DNA from: an uncultured Pseudomonadota bacterium | GTDB taxonomy: Bacteria > Myxococcota_A > UBA796 > GCA-2862545 | Direction: 5' to 3' | Assembly: GCA_903861005.1 (NCBI GenBank) | Contig: CAIOSP010000130.1 | Coordinates: forward strand, 62,001-126,000 | DNA: 64,000 nt | Shown here: in pieces, positions 55,583 to 64,000 of the stretch | Layout of the letters: each line of letters begins with the position of its first letter | Numbering within the stretch: the first letter of the stretch is position 1 | Made by a program: the position numbers and the translations under genes | Notes under the pieces: model-generated | Databases searched by the model: none | What the model saw: the letters and a program-made list of their open reading frames with translations, nothing else | What the model was told of the DNA's origin: nothing

Positions 55583-58500
55583 CGTCGATGCTCCTCCTCT
55601 GCCTCGCGCTCGCCTGGGGCGACGAGCCTGCCACGCCCACCAGCCCGTCGGAGCCCCCACCCGCGGCCGATGCGCCCCCGCCGAAGGAGGACCTGTCGGA
55701 TCTGGAGAGCGAGCTGGGCACGGACGACTTCGAGGTCCTCGACGTCAGCGAGGACCCGGAGGCGCTCAAGGCGTTGCTCCAAGCTGACGAGGTGCAAGCG
55801 GCGGGGCCGGAGACGGGCCGGATCACCGGGCGTCTGGTGGACACCAACGGCGCGCCCGTGTCGCTCGCGGTCGTGAGCGTCCAGGGCTCCGACTACAAGA
55901 CGACGACCGATCTGGATGGGCGCTACGAATTGACGGTGCCGCCCGGCACATGGGTGATCGAGGTCACGAGCCAGCTCCACGCGAGCGCGCAGGTCCCCGA
56001 CGTGGTCGTCGTCGCGGGCGGCGCGGTCGAGCCTGTGGTCGTGATGCAGCCGACGCGCTCGGACGTGGTCGTCGTGGAGGAGTCCGCCAACAAGGAGGCC
56101 GAGGGCGGCGAGCTGATCGCGCGGCAGAGCGCGACGGCCTCGACCGACGCCATCGGGCGCGCAGACTTCTCCCGCTCGACCGGGGACACCGCGCAGCTCA
56201 CGCGTCGCGTCGTGGCCGCCACCGTGATCGACGGGCGCTTCGTGTTCGTGCGCGGCCTCGGGCACCGGTATGGCAACACGCTGTTGGATGGCGTGACCGT
56301 GCCGAGCCCCGAGCCCGAACTCCGGACCGTTCCGCTCGACATGTTCCCGCAGGCGGCGCTCTCGGCGATCGTCGTCCAGAAGACCTTCACCGCGGACGTG
56401 CCCGGCGACTTCACCGGCGGATCGATCCGTCTGGAGACGCGCGACTTGCCCGACGAGGAGGAGGGGCAGGTGAGCGTGTGGTTCGGCGACAACACCGCGA
56501 CCACCTTCCGGCCGTTCGTGCGGCACGACGGGTACGGCGCAGCCGACGCGTTCGGGTTCGGAAACCGCCCGCGCGACTTGCCGGCGACGATCCCCTCTGA
56601 CCTCAAGGCGGGGCGCGGCATCACCGATCCGTCCAACCCGCTCAAGCCGGTGTACACGCCAGAGCAGATCGAGGCGCAGGGCGAGTCGCTCGACACGCGC
56701 ACGTCGATCACGTCTCAGTCCTCCGCGCTGCCCAACTTTGGCCTGGCCGGTTCGTGGGGGCGCTCGTTCGACGTGTCGAAGTCGGGTCGGCTCGGGCTGA
56801 TGTTCGCGGGCACCTACCAGAACCAGCGCCAGACATGGCGAGAGCTGGTGCGCGTGTACGGCGCGAGCGCGTCGGGCGAGCCCCAGGCCGGCACGCCGCA
56901 GACCGACTACGACGGCGATCGCACCGTCCAGACCGTGCAGTGGAACGCGATGGGCCTGGTGAAGTGGGTCGTCGACTCACGCAACCGCCTGTCGCTCACG
57001 GGGCTCTACAGCCGTGACGCGGAGGACGAGACGCGTCAGCTCGAGGGCACCAACCAGTACACCGACTCGTCGGGCGGGCTGGTGCGCACGACGCGCCTTC
57101 GGTACGTCGCGCGGTCGCTCGCGATGGCGACGCTGAAGGGCGCGCACACGATCGGCGCTCGGGGCACCCACGACCTGAAGCTCGACTGGTTCGGCGCGTG
57201 GTCTCGTGCGGAGCGGGACGACCCGGCGATCCGCGAGATGGTCTTCACCCAGACCTCCGACCAGAAGTGGATCGTCGATCCGGCGAGCTCGGCTGGACGC
57301 TGGACCTACCTGGGCCTGCGTGACGACAACCTCGGCGCCGGGATCGATCTCGCGGTGCCGTTCGACGGGATCCGCGCGCTCACGACCACGGTGAAGCTCG
57401 GCGCGCGCGTGGACGACAAGGAGCGCGACTATGGCGTGCGTCGCCTGTCGTTTAACCGCGTCACGGGGCTGGAAGGCGACATCCCGTTGGGCACAGGCGA
57501 CGTGTTCAACGCGGACACGATCGGCGGCGGCGTGTCCCCGGCAGACGGCGGCACCGCGCCGTTCGTGATGGTCGAGCAGACCCAAGCGAACGACAACTAC
57601 GCCGCCAACTCTCAGGTCGTCGCCGGCTACGGAATGCTCGACCTCCCGATGGCGTCGTGGGTCACGCTCAACGCGGGCGCGCGCGTCGAGTGGTTCCGCA
57701 TGCACGTGCGGCCTTACGACTTCCAGACTCCGGACGGTCGCCCCGACATCGACTGCGCCGCGTCGCCGACCGAGGTCGAGTGCTACGCGGCGACCTTGCA
57801 GGACACGTCGGTGCTGCCTGCGGTCTCGTTGAAGTTTGCGCCGGATCTGGGTGACGACCACGGCGAGCTGGCCGTGCGCCTGTCTGCGACGCGCACGATC
57901 GCGCGGCCCGAGTTCCGCGAGCTGGCGCCGTTCCGCTTCACCGACTTCGTCGGCGGTTGGGACAAGGTCGGCTACGCCAACCTCCAGGTCAGCCACGCCT
58001 GGAACGCCGACCTCCGCGTCGAGTGGTTCCCCAACCCCGGCGAGGTGATCGCGGCCACCGCCTTCTTCAAGGCCTTCGACCAGCCCATCGAGCAGGTGGC
58101 CGGCATCGGCAACGGCGGCGCCGGGCTGCTGTCGTGGGAGAACCTGGACCACGCGGTGAACGTGGGCGGCGAGATCGAGCTCGGCAAGAAGCTGGGGTTC
58201 CTCGCCAAGGCGGACACCGCCGCCCGTCGAGTGCTCAACGACTTCACCCTCGGCGGCAACGTGGCGATCGTCTGGTCGCGCGTGACGCTGCCCGACGCCT
58301 GCTATGCGCCCGGCACCATCGACCCGCCGGCGGGCGCGGTCGAGCGCGAGGACTGCCGCACCGGGTTCACCGCGTACACGTCGGCGGTGCGCGCGCTGCA
58401 GGGCCAGTCGCCGTACTCGGTCAACGCGTACCTGGACTACGACAACGAGCGGAGCGGCACGAACGTACGCGTGCTGTACAACGGCGTCGGTCGCTACATC

Positions 58501-58758
58501 GAGTTCGTGGGCACGAACAACAACGCCGACGTCTACCGCGAAGCCGTCCACGCGCTGGACCTCACGTTCGGCCAGCGCGTCTGGCAGGCGCCCGCGGGCA
58601 AGGCGCTGGGTCCGGGCCATCGAGAGCTCGGGCTGCGGGTCGCGGCCAACAACCTCCTGAACTGGCCGCTGGTGAGCACCCAGGGGACCCGAGGTGCCGA
58701 GACCTGGAGCGCACGTCGGGGCACCGACATCGTGCTGTCACTCCAATGGCGGCACTGA
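55579..58758 (+). CDS. TonB-dependent outer-membrane receptor
   Basis: A 1059-residue receptor. After a short signal sequence (MTSMLLLCLALAWG) and an acidic linker there is a carboxypeptidase-regulatory-like domain (about residues 75-155, GRITGRLVDTNGAPVSLAVV), a plug with the conserved RGLGHRYGNTLLDGVTVPSP, and a large C-terminal barrel. The linker segment DFEVLDVSEDPEALKALL may hold the TonB box region, though no canonical box is clear. The N-terminal domain type is common in receptors for large or polymeric ligands. Followed by three lipoprotein genes, one a phosphodiesterase. Confidence 0.9.
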   Translation: MTSMLLLCLALAWGDEPATPTSPSEPPPAADAPPPKEDLSDLESELGTDDFEVLDVSEDPEALKALLQADEVQAAGPETGRITGRLVDTNGAPVSLAVVSVQGSDYKTTTDLDGRYELTVPPGTWVIEVTSQLHASAQVPDVVVVAGGAVEPVVVMQPTRSDVVVVEESANKEAEGGELIARQSATASTDAIGRADFSRSTGDTAQLTRRVVAATVIDGRFVFVRGLGHRYGNTLLDGVTVPSPEPELRTVPLDMFPQAALSAIVVQKTFTADVPGDFTGGSIRLETRDLPDEEEGQVSVWFGDNTATTFRPFVRHDGYGAADAFGFGNRPRDLPATIPSDLKAGRGITDPSNPLKPVYTPEQIEAQGESLDTRTSITSQSSALPNFGLAGSWGRSFDVSKSGRLGLMFAGTYQNQRQTWRELVRVYGASASGEPQAGTPQTDYDGDRTVQTVQWNAMGLVKWVVDSRNRLSLTGLYSRDAEDETRQLEGTNQYTDSSGGLVRTTRLRYVARSLAMATLKGAHTIGARGTHDLKLDWFGAWSRAERDDPAIREMVFTQTSDQKWIVDPASSAGRWTYLGLRDDNLGAGIDLAVPFDGIRALTTTVKLGARVDDKERDYGVRRLSFNRVTGLEGDIPLGTGDVFNADTIGGGVSPADGGTAPFVMVEQTQANDNYAANSQVVAGYGMLDLPMASWVTLNAGARVEWFRMHVRPYDFQTPDGRPDIDCAASPTEVECYAATLQDTSVLPAVSLKFAPDLGDDHGELAVRLSATRTIARPEFRELAPFRFTDFVGGWDKVGYANLQVSHAWNADLRVEWFPNPGEVIAATAFFKAFDQPIEQVAGIGNGGAGLLSWENLDHAVNVGGEIELGKKLGFLAKADTAARRVLNDFTLGGNVAIVWSRVTLPDACYAPGTIDPPAGAVEREDCRTGFTAYTSAVRALQGQSPYSVNAYLDYDNERSGTNVRVLYNGVGRYIEFVGTNNNADVYREAVHALDLTFGQRVWQAPAGKALGPGHRELGLRVAANNLLNWPLVSTQGTRGAETWSARRGTDIVLSLQWRH

Positions 58759-58849
58759 CCGCGCGCGTGATGCCGACGCTCACGCAATTGACCCGCTGAC
58801 GTCACCCCGACCGCAACGAACGGTCCCTTTTGCCGGATACACGCCCCCC

Positions 58850-60247
58850 ATGAAGAACCGCGCAACCCTCCCTATCCTGCCGCTCCTCCTCTCCTGCGTC
58901 GCGCTGTCCGCGTGCACCGGCAAGGACGGGGCGACCGACAACGCCGACGACACCGTGAACGGGGACACCGACGACGGCGTGATCACGGGCGGCCCGTGCG
59001 TCTCGGCGGACGACGTCAACGCGCCCGTGAAGCTGATCGACAAGGACCTGACCGGCAACCACACCTGGACCTGCGACACCATCTGGGTGCTCGCCCAGGA
59101 CAAGCTGGTCTACGTGAAGGACGGCGTGCTCACCGTCCAGGCCGGCACAACGGTACGGGGCCTGACGGGCAGCGCGCTCATCATCGAGAAGTCCGCGCGC
59201 ATCGAAGCGGTGGGCACCGCGGACGCGCCGATCGTGTTCACGTCCGCGCAGGAAGACCCGGCCCGCGGCGACTGGGGCGGCTTGGTCCTGCTGGGACGCG
59301 CGACCAACAACAACCTCGGCGGCATCGGCTTCGCCGACGGCATCCTCGATCCGCCCACGTACGGCGGGAGCGACGACGAGCACAACTGCGGGACGCTCCA
59401 GTACGTGCGGTCCGAGTGGGCCGGCTACGAGCTGCGCAAGGACAGCGAGCTCAACGGCATCACGCTGTACTCGTGCGGCAAGCAGAGCACGTTTGATCAC
59501 CTCGAAGTGTTCATGGGCCAGGACGACGGGTTCGAAGCCTACGGCGGCATCTTCGACGTGGACTACCTGGTGGTCGTCGGCGCCGCGGATGATGGCGTGG
59601 ACCTCGACGCGGGCAACCGCTCGCGGTTCCAGTACCTGCTCATCCAGCACGATCCGCTGGCGGGCGACAACGGCTTCGAGCTGTCGAACAACGGCTCCGA
59701 CTTCTCGGCCAAGCCCTACGCGGCGCCCGTCTTTTGCAACGCGACCGTGATCGGCGCGGGCCCGACCGGCCGTGACAAGAGCAAGGGCTTCGCGCTCAAG
59801 GAAGGCACGACGGCCACGATCGAGGCCTCGATCTTCACCCACGCGACCCAGTACGGCGCGGTGCTCACGCACCCCGAGACGCAGGCGCGCGCCGAGGACG
59901 GGCTCGTCTCGGTCAAGAACTCCATCTTCTGGGATGACGGCACGCCCACGTTCGCGACTGGCGTGGACGACGACCCGTTCCAGGACAGCTCGCCGGGTTG
60001 GACCGACGGTCAGTTCGAAGACTTCATCATGGATGCCGCCAACGGCAACCTCACCGTGGACCCACAGCTCGGGTCGCTGGCTTGGCAGGCGCCCGACGCG
60101 CTGCCCGCGGCGGCCGAGGTCTCGAGCGTCGGCGCGACCGACCCCCGCTGCGAGCCGACGAGCTTTATCGGCGCCGTCGATCCGGCGGCCGAGGACTGGA
60201 CCCAGGCTTCGTGGATCCGGTACGCGATCCTGCCCCCCTCTCCGTAG
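58850..60247 (+). CDS. Beta-helix lipoprotein A of the TonB locus
   Basis: A 465-residue lipoprotein (lipobox LSAC, Cys22). A short Asp-rich tether (GATDNADDTVNGDTDDGV) precedes a right-handed beta-helix-like domain with repeated hydrophobic turns, e.g. VLTVQAGTTVRG, GSALIIEKSARIEAVG and DAPIVFTSAQEDPARGDWGG. Lone Cys residues (HNCGTLQY, YSCGKQS) are spaced as in surface-exposed repeats. It is a paralogue of the gene at 62000 (same order of turns). Presumably exposed at the surface next to the receptor; ligand unknown. Confidence 0.8.
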   Translation: MKNRATLPILPLLLSCVALSACTGKDGATDNADDTVNGDTDDGVITGGPCVSADDVNAPVKLIDKDLTGNHTWTCDTIWVLAQDKLVYVKDGVLTVQAGTTVRGLTGSALIIEKSARIEAVGTADAPIVFTSAQEDPARGDWGGLVLLGRATNNNLGGIGFADGILDPPTYGGSDDEHNCGTLQYVRSEWAGYELRKDSELNGITLYSCGKQSTFDHLEVFMGQDDGFEAYGGIFDVDYLVVVGAADDGVDLDAGNRSRFQYLLIQHDPLAGDNGFELSNNGSDFSAKPYAAPVFCNATVIGAGPTGRDKSKGFALKEGTTATIEASIFTHATQYGAVLTHPETQARAEDGLVSVKNSIFWDDGTPTFATGVDDDPFQDSSPGWTDGQFEDFIMDAANGNLTVDPQLGSLAWQAPDALPAAAEVSSVGATDPRCEPTSFIGAVDPAAEDWTQASWIRYAILPPSP

Positions 60248-60275
60248 TCTGAATCGTTCGCTCTTGGAGTCTCTG

Positions 60276-61985
60276 ATGTCGCTTGTGCCTGTGTCGCGGA
60301 TCGCCGTAATCCTGGCTCTCGGGAGCGCCTGCACCGCCTCAGACAGTGGGTCCGACGCGTCCGGGGACACCGACGTGGTCGAGTCCGCGGGCTGCGAAGG
60401 CGTGTGCACGCCGAAGTCGCTGGTGATCGCGCTGGACGGCATGCGACCGGACGCGCTGGTGGCTGGAGACACGCCCAACTTCAAGAGCTTGATCGAGGGC
60501 TCCTGGGCACCCGGGTACAAGGGATCCTGGGCGCCGGACGCGCTGGTTGTGCCTGACGGCGACTCCTACTCGGGGCCGAACCACGCCGCGATCGAGGCGG
60601 GCGCCACCGTGTCTCAGCTCAACGTGTCGAGCAACGACTCGTTCATCATCGCGAATGGCAACTGGCAGGAGTACCCCCCGTACCTTGCACGGTTGGAGCA
60701 GGACGACGCGACGCGCAACACCGCGTTCGCGGTGTCGTGGTCGGGTGATCTCCTGATGCATCCCGGCTCGGACTACGTCGCGCGTGCGCTGGAGTCGGAG
60801 ACCACACGTCGAATCGTGAGCATGCTGACAGGGGACGGCGAGAACATCGTCGGTGAACAGAACACGGTGTGGGTCGGTGGCACGGATCCGGACGCCATCT
60901 TCTTGTTCTTCGACTTCACCGACGGCCTCGGTCACAGCTTCGGCTTCGACCTGAACGTTCCCGAGTACGTCGGGGGCGCTGAGCTGTCGGACGACTACCT
61001 GGGACAGATCCTCGACGCGATCCGGGGCCGCTCGGCCTTCGCCGACGAGAACTGGCAGATCATGGTGACCGCCGATCATGGCGGCTACCACACCGGTCAC
61101 TCGGGTCGCACGGCGCCGATGCAGACCATCCCGTTCATCCTCTCGAGCAGGGACGTGAAGCCCGGCATCCTCCCCGACGGCGTCTACAGCCTCGACGTGA
61201 CCCCGACCGTCATGGACCACTTCGGCCTCGCGCCGGACGACCGCCTGACGGGTCACATCCGCGGTGGTGAGGTGCAGCCCGAGCCGCCCTCCGACATCAC
61301 GGACGGCCTTGTCGCGTACTACCCGTTCGACGGCGACACCAAGGATGCCAGCGGAAATGGCCGTGACGCCACGATCGGCGGTGGGAGCCCCGCCGTCGCG
61401 GCGTCGGGCGGCGTGCTCGGCGGCAAGGTGACCTTCGCGGGCAATGACCCCTGCTACCTGTCGCTGCCGACGTCGGACGAGCTGGACTTCCTCGACGGAG
61501 AGGACTTCACGATCGCGTTCTGGATGCGCGCCAACGGCGACCCGGACGGCGACCCGGTGATCGTGGGCAACAAGGACTGGTCGAACGGAGGCAACCCGGG
61601 GTTTGCGACGACCGCGCGGAAGGGCAGCGACACGTCGATCGAGAGCAACTACGCCAGCGGCTCTTCGGGTCGGCTTGACGTCGAGGCCATCGACTACCCC
61701 GCGGGCGCGTGGCGCCTGGTGGTGCAGGTGTTCAAGGACAACGGCAGCGCGAGGACCTACGTTGGTCACCCGGACGGCAAGCTGGAGTGGATGTCGCTCG
61801 AAGACTCCCGGGTCGGCAGCCTCCACACCGACATGCCGATCAACGTCGGGCAGGACGGGACCGGGTCCTACCCCTTCCAGTTCAATGGCGACGTCGACGA
61901 GCTCGCGATTTGGGATCGGGCGCTCGGTCACGAAGAGATCTACAAGCTGCTCGCGGACGGCGCGGGCCTCGCGCTCAAGCCCTGA
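60276..61985 (+). CDS. Phosphodiesterase/phosphatase lipoprotein with LamG domain
   Basis: A 569-residue lipoprotein (lipobox GSAC, Cys19) with a short DTD tether. Residues 45-350 are an alkaline-phosphatase-superfamily domain of the nucleotide pyrophosphatase/phosphodiesterase type: the first metal Asp in IALDGMRPDALV, the nucleophile Ser99 in SYSGPNHAAIEAG, FTDGLGHSFGFD, and the metal site TADHGGYHTGHSG. It should cleave phosphodiesters or phosphomonoesters outside the cell. The C-terminal 220 residues are a concanavalin-like LamG domain (GLVAYYPFDGDTKDASGNGR, then DFTIAFWMRA), a likely substrate binder. GGAG precedes the ATG. Strong partner candidate for the receptor. Confidence 0.86.
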   Translation: MSLVPVSRIAVILALGSACTASDSGSDASGDTDVVESAGCEGVCTPKSLVIALDGMRPDALVAGDTPNFKSLIEGSWAPGYKGSWAPDALVVPDGDSYSGPNHAAIEAGATVSQLNVSSNDSFIIANGNWQEYPPYLARLEQDDATRNTAFAVSWSGDLLMHPGSDYVARALESETTRRIVSMLTGDGENIVGEQNTVWVGGTDPDAIFLFFDFTDGLGHSFGFDLNVPEYVGGAELSDDYLGQILDAIRGRSAFADENWQIMVTADHGGYHTGHSGRTAPMQTIPFILSSRDVKPGILPDGVYSLDVTPTVMDHFGLAPDDRLTGHIRGGEVQPEPPSDITDGLVAYYPFDGDTKDASGNGRDATIGGGSPAVAASGGVLGGKVTFAGNDPCYLSLPTSDELDFLDGEDFTIAFWMRANGDPDGDPVIVGNKDWSNGGNPGFATTARKGSDTSIESNYASGSSGRLDVEAIDYPAGAWRLVVQVFKDNGSARTYVGHPDGKLEWMSLEDSRVGSLHTDMPINVGQDGTGSYPFQFNGDVDELAIWDRALGHEEIYKLLADGAGLALKP

Positions 61986-61999
61986 CCCTGGAGTCTCTC

Positions 62000-63379
62000 T
62001 TGGCCATCACCCTGACTCGCCAGACCTTCCCGGTTGCCTTGCTCGTCCTCACTGCCGCCTGTACGGCCGGCTCGAACACGGACGGCGAGGACACGGACGT
62101 GGCCGGCGACACCGACACGGTGACGGCGGACACGGATGACACGCAGGACACCCCGGGCGACAGCGACGTCACGCCCACGACGTGCGCGACGTTCCCGGAC
62201 TGGGTCGACGCGACCAACCTGGACCGGATCGATCCCAAGTACGTGAGCACTGCATTCCTCGACGTGGACCTCACCACGACGGTCGATCTGACCAAGTACG
62301 TGGGCGTCGTGCCGGTCGACGACAACTACCTCCGCGGCACAAACTACCCGGGCGCGGTCGACCCGACGCAAGCGTCGGACTGGCTCGATGAGTCGTGGAT
62401 CCGCTGGGGCGCTGAGGGCTCCGTCACGGGCGGCAGCTCGGGCTGCGCGTCCCCGACCGACGCGTCGCCGACCGTGGTATCGGGCGCGATCGACGGCACG
62501 ACGAGCTGGTCGTGCGACCACGTGGTCGAGCTGTCCGGTGTCGTCACCTTGAGCGCGGAGCTGACCGTGGCGCCGGGCACGATCGTTCGAGGCGGCGCGG
62601 GCAGCGCGCTCGTGGTCGTGGACGGCGGCCGGTTGATCGCGAACGGGACCGTCGACGCCCCGATCGTCTTCACCTCCAACGACACCGTGAGCCCCGCGGC
62701 GGGCGACTGGGCCGGGCTGGTGTTCCTGGGGCGCGGTCAGGTGAATGTGGAGGGCGGCGTCGGCACCTTCGACGCGGTCGACGGCGCGCCGCTCTACGGC
62801 GGCGGCGACGACTCCTACGACTGCGGCATCGTCCGCTATGTGCGCGTCGAGTACGCGGGCGGAACCCTCGGCGCCTCGCCGGTGCCCGCCCTCAACGCCT
62901 ACGGGTGCGGGAAGAACTCGCGTTTCGACAGCGTGGAGGTCCTGCACAGCGGGAGCGACGGCGTCTGGTTCGCGGGTGGCCACACGAACATCGCGCGGGT
63001 CGTTGTCGCCGGCGCGCCGGGCGTCGGTGTTCACCTCGGCGAGGGCTACGACGGCGACAGCCAGTTCTGGTTCGTCCAGCAGGCCGCGGGCGCGGGAACC
63101 GTCGGGTTCCAGGTCTCCAACAACGCGGACAACGCGAACGCCAACCCGCGCACCCGTCCGCGCCTGGCCAACGTGACGGTGCTCGGTTCGGGCGCTGCCG
63201 GCTCGGTGGCCTTCGACCTGGTGCACGGCGCCGCGGGCCTGTTCTACAACTTTGCCTTGCTCGGGGCCGACGTGGGCGTGGCCGCGGACGCCGACGTCAT
63301 CCCGTCAATTGGCCTCTCCGACCTGGTCCTCCAGGGGACCCTGTTCTGGGACGACACGACGACCGCGGCCTGCGAGTAG
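62000..63379 (+). CDS. Beta-helix lipoprotein B of the TonB locus
   Basis: A 459-residue lipoprotein. The TTG at 62000 follows CTGGAGTCTCTC, the same leader as the upstream gene, and gives lipobox LTAAC (Cys21). The tether is a 40-residue DT-rich run (EDTDVAGDTDTVTADTDDTQ). The body is a beta-helix with the same turns as protein A: LTVAPGTIVRGGAGSALVV, DAPIVFTSNDTVSP, AGDWAGLVFLGRG, YVRVEYAGG and YGCGKNSRFDSVEV. It lacks the C-terminal 50 residues of A but has an extra N-terminal domain of about 80 residues ending near IRWGAEGS. Confidence 0.8.
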   Translation: MAITLTRQTFPVALLVLTAACTAGSNTDGEDTDVAGDTDTVTADTDDTQDTPGDSDVTPTTCATFPDWVDATNLDRIDPKYVSTAFLDVDLTTTVDLTKYVGVVPVDDNYLRGTNYPGAVDPTQASDWLDESWIRWGAEGSVTGGSSGCASPTDASPTVVSGAIDGTTSWSCDHVVELSGVVTLSAELTVAPGTIVRGGAGSALVVVDGGRLIANGTVDAPIVFTSNDTVSPAAGDWAGLVFLGRGQVNVEGGVGTFDAVDGAPLYGGGDDSYDCGIVRYVRVEYAGGTLGASPVPALNAYGCGKNSRFDSVEVLHSGSDGVWFAGGHTNIARVVVAGAPGVGVHLGEGYDGDSQFWFVQQAAGAGTVGFQVSNNADNANANPRTRPRLANVTVLGSGAAGSVAFDLVHGAAGLFYNFALLGADVGVAADADVIPSIGLSDLVLQGTLFWDDTTTAACE

Positions 63380-63496
63380 GTCTTCAGGCACTGGCGGCAG
63401 CTCGGCGCGCAGCGCCGCCTCCACCCGGTCCAGGGCCCACGCCAAGTCGGCCTCGTCGATGTGGAGCGGGGCGAGAGGACCAGCACGGTTGATCTG
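63308..63496 (-). pseudogene. Possible remnant of an aminotransferase C-terminus
   Basis: An open frame of 63 codons with no start codon, overlapping the 3' end of the last lipoprotein gene. Its first 40 residues, including PLAPLHIDEADLAWALDRVE and AALRAELPPVPE, read like the end of a class III aminotransferase (a xxxISEEDLDxALxxLExAL pattern). It may be a relic left by a deletion, or chance coding potential in GC-rich DNA. Confidence 0.2.
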
Positions 63497-63555
63497 TCAC
63501 CAGAGGATCACGCAGCGGCGTTGGTCAAGCCTCCCCACCTTGCATACGAACGTGC

Positions 63556-64000
63556 ATGTCCGCAGAATCCTCCGACGACCTCTCAGAGACGCTTCCCGCG
63601 CCGACCCTCAGCACGCTGTCGGGCGTCATCGCGCGCCTGCAGTCGGACATCGACGCGGCGCGCGACGCGGAGGCTGCCCGCGTGGCCATGGTGGACCCGT
63701 GCCACGCGGCGGGCGCGGTCAACCTCATGGACTACGTGGTCATGCGCCAGCACGACCTCCGGCCGATCCAGGGCGCGCTCGCAGGCTTGGGGCTGTCCTC
63801 GCTCGGTCGCGCGGAGGCGGACGTCTCGCAGACCCTGCGCCGCGTCGGCCGCGCGCTCGCCGCGCTCGCGCACGATGGCACCGACGTCGAGCCCGCCAGG
63901 CCGGCGGGTGAGTCGCTGGATCGCAACTCCGACGACCTGTTCGGGGGGCCGCCGCTGGATCGCCGCGTGCGCATCATGGTGACCGCGAGCGCAGAGCTGC
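63556..64000 (+). CDS. pyk: Pyruvate kinase, N-terminal part (runs off the window)
   Basis: The first 148 codons of a gene continuing past the window. It begins MSAESSDDLSETLPAPTLST, then a helical domain (NLMDYVVMRQHDLRPIQGAL, LGLSSLGRAEADVSQTLRRV) that precedes the barrel in a group of long bacterial pyruvate kinases, and it breaks off at RRVRIMVTASAEL, the start of the catalytic barrel. Family assignment rests on that extension, so it is likely but not certain. The ATG at 63556 lacks a strong ribosome binding site. Confidence 0.62.
   Translation, partial: MSAESSDDLSETLPAPTLSTLSGVIARLQSDIDAARDAEAARVAMVDPCHAAGAVNLMDYVVMRQHDLRPIQGALAGLGLSSLGRAEADVSQTLRRVGRALAALAHDGTDVEPARPAGESLDRNSDDLFGGPPLDRRVRIMVTASAEL

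Overview
The window is GC-rich bacterial chromosome, densely packed with genes on both strands. The best guess at origin is a Myxococcota-like (former deltaproteobacterial) Gram-negative. This rests on many predicted lipoproteins, a MopE-type Cys/Asp motif, a split ATP synthase operon with paired b/b' subunits, a fused IcmF mutase, and a B12/MerR (CarH/LitR) photoreceptor beside carotenoid genes. No rRNA, tRNA, CRISPR array, transposase or phage gene was seen.

Layout. 1-6.5 kb: start of a lipoprotein gene, an Rrf2-type Fe-S regulator, an FG-GAP surface lipoprotein, a PlsC-like acyltransferase, an esterase-fold lipoprotein lacking its catalytic residues, and a multi-TM glycosyltransferase-like protein. 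6.5-18.4 kb: hypothetical proteins, an SDR oxidoreductase, RecQ, small lipoproteins, an ABC-2 exporter pair and an outer-membrane-barrel candidate. 18.4-25.6 kb: a RegB/PrrB-like quinone-sensing membrane domain with no kinase, divergent across a perfect palindrome from an ATP synthase operon (b', b, delta, alpha, gamma, beta, epsilon; a and c are elsewhere). 25.6-29.7 kb: another GT39-like membrane protein, a tail-anchored pseudokinase and an MBL-fold hydrolase.

29.8-36.6 kb is a light-regulated carotenoid island. crtI-crtC face one way; lycopene cyclase-crtE-crtB-carH/litR face the other. The 68-bp divergent promoter holds head-to-tail 11-bp repeats resembling a CarH operator. Having both a 1,2-hydratase and a cyclase suggests a monocyclic, hydroxylated carotenoid.

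36.6-52.9 kb: a beta-helix lipoprotein with a long Asp-Thr-rich tether, MiaE, a winged-helix/Ala-Pro-rich protein, IcmF, two unrelated L,D-transpeptidases, a lipoprotein gene bracketed by a 46-bp direct repeat, a DUF547 lipoprotein, LipA, and a trio of two candidate 2OG-Fe(II) oxygenases around a PEMT-like membrane methyltransferase.

53.2-63.4 kb is a self-contained TonB system: TonB, ExbB, two ExbD, a 1059-residue TonB-dependent receptor, then three lipoproteins (beta-helix, phosphodiesterase-LamG, beta-helix). It looks like an uptake locus that carries its own energiser and a surface hydrolase. The window ends in the 5' part of a pyruvate kinase gene.

The strongest cross-cutting signal is an Asp-Thr-rich (DTD) tether directly after the lipidated Cys in six lipoproteins whose bodies look surface-exposed, and its absence in five others. 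This may be an undescribed lipoprotein sorting or spacer signal.
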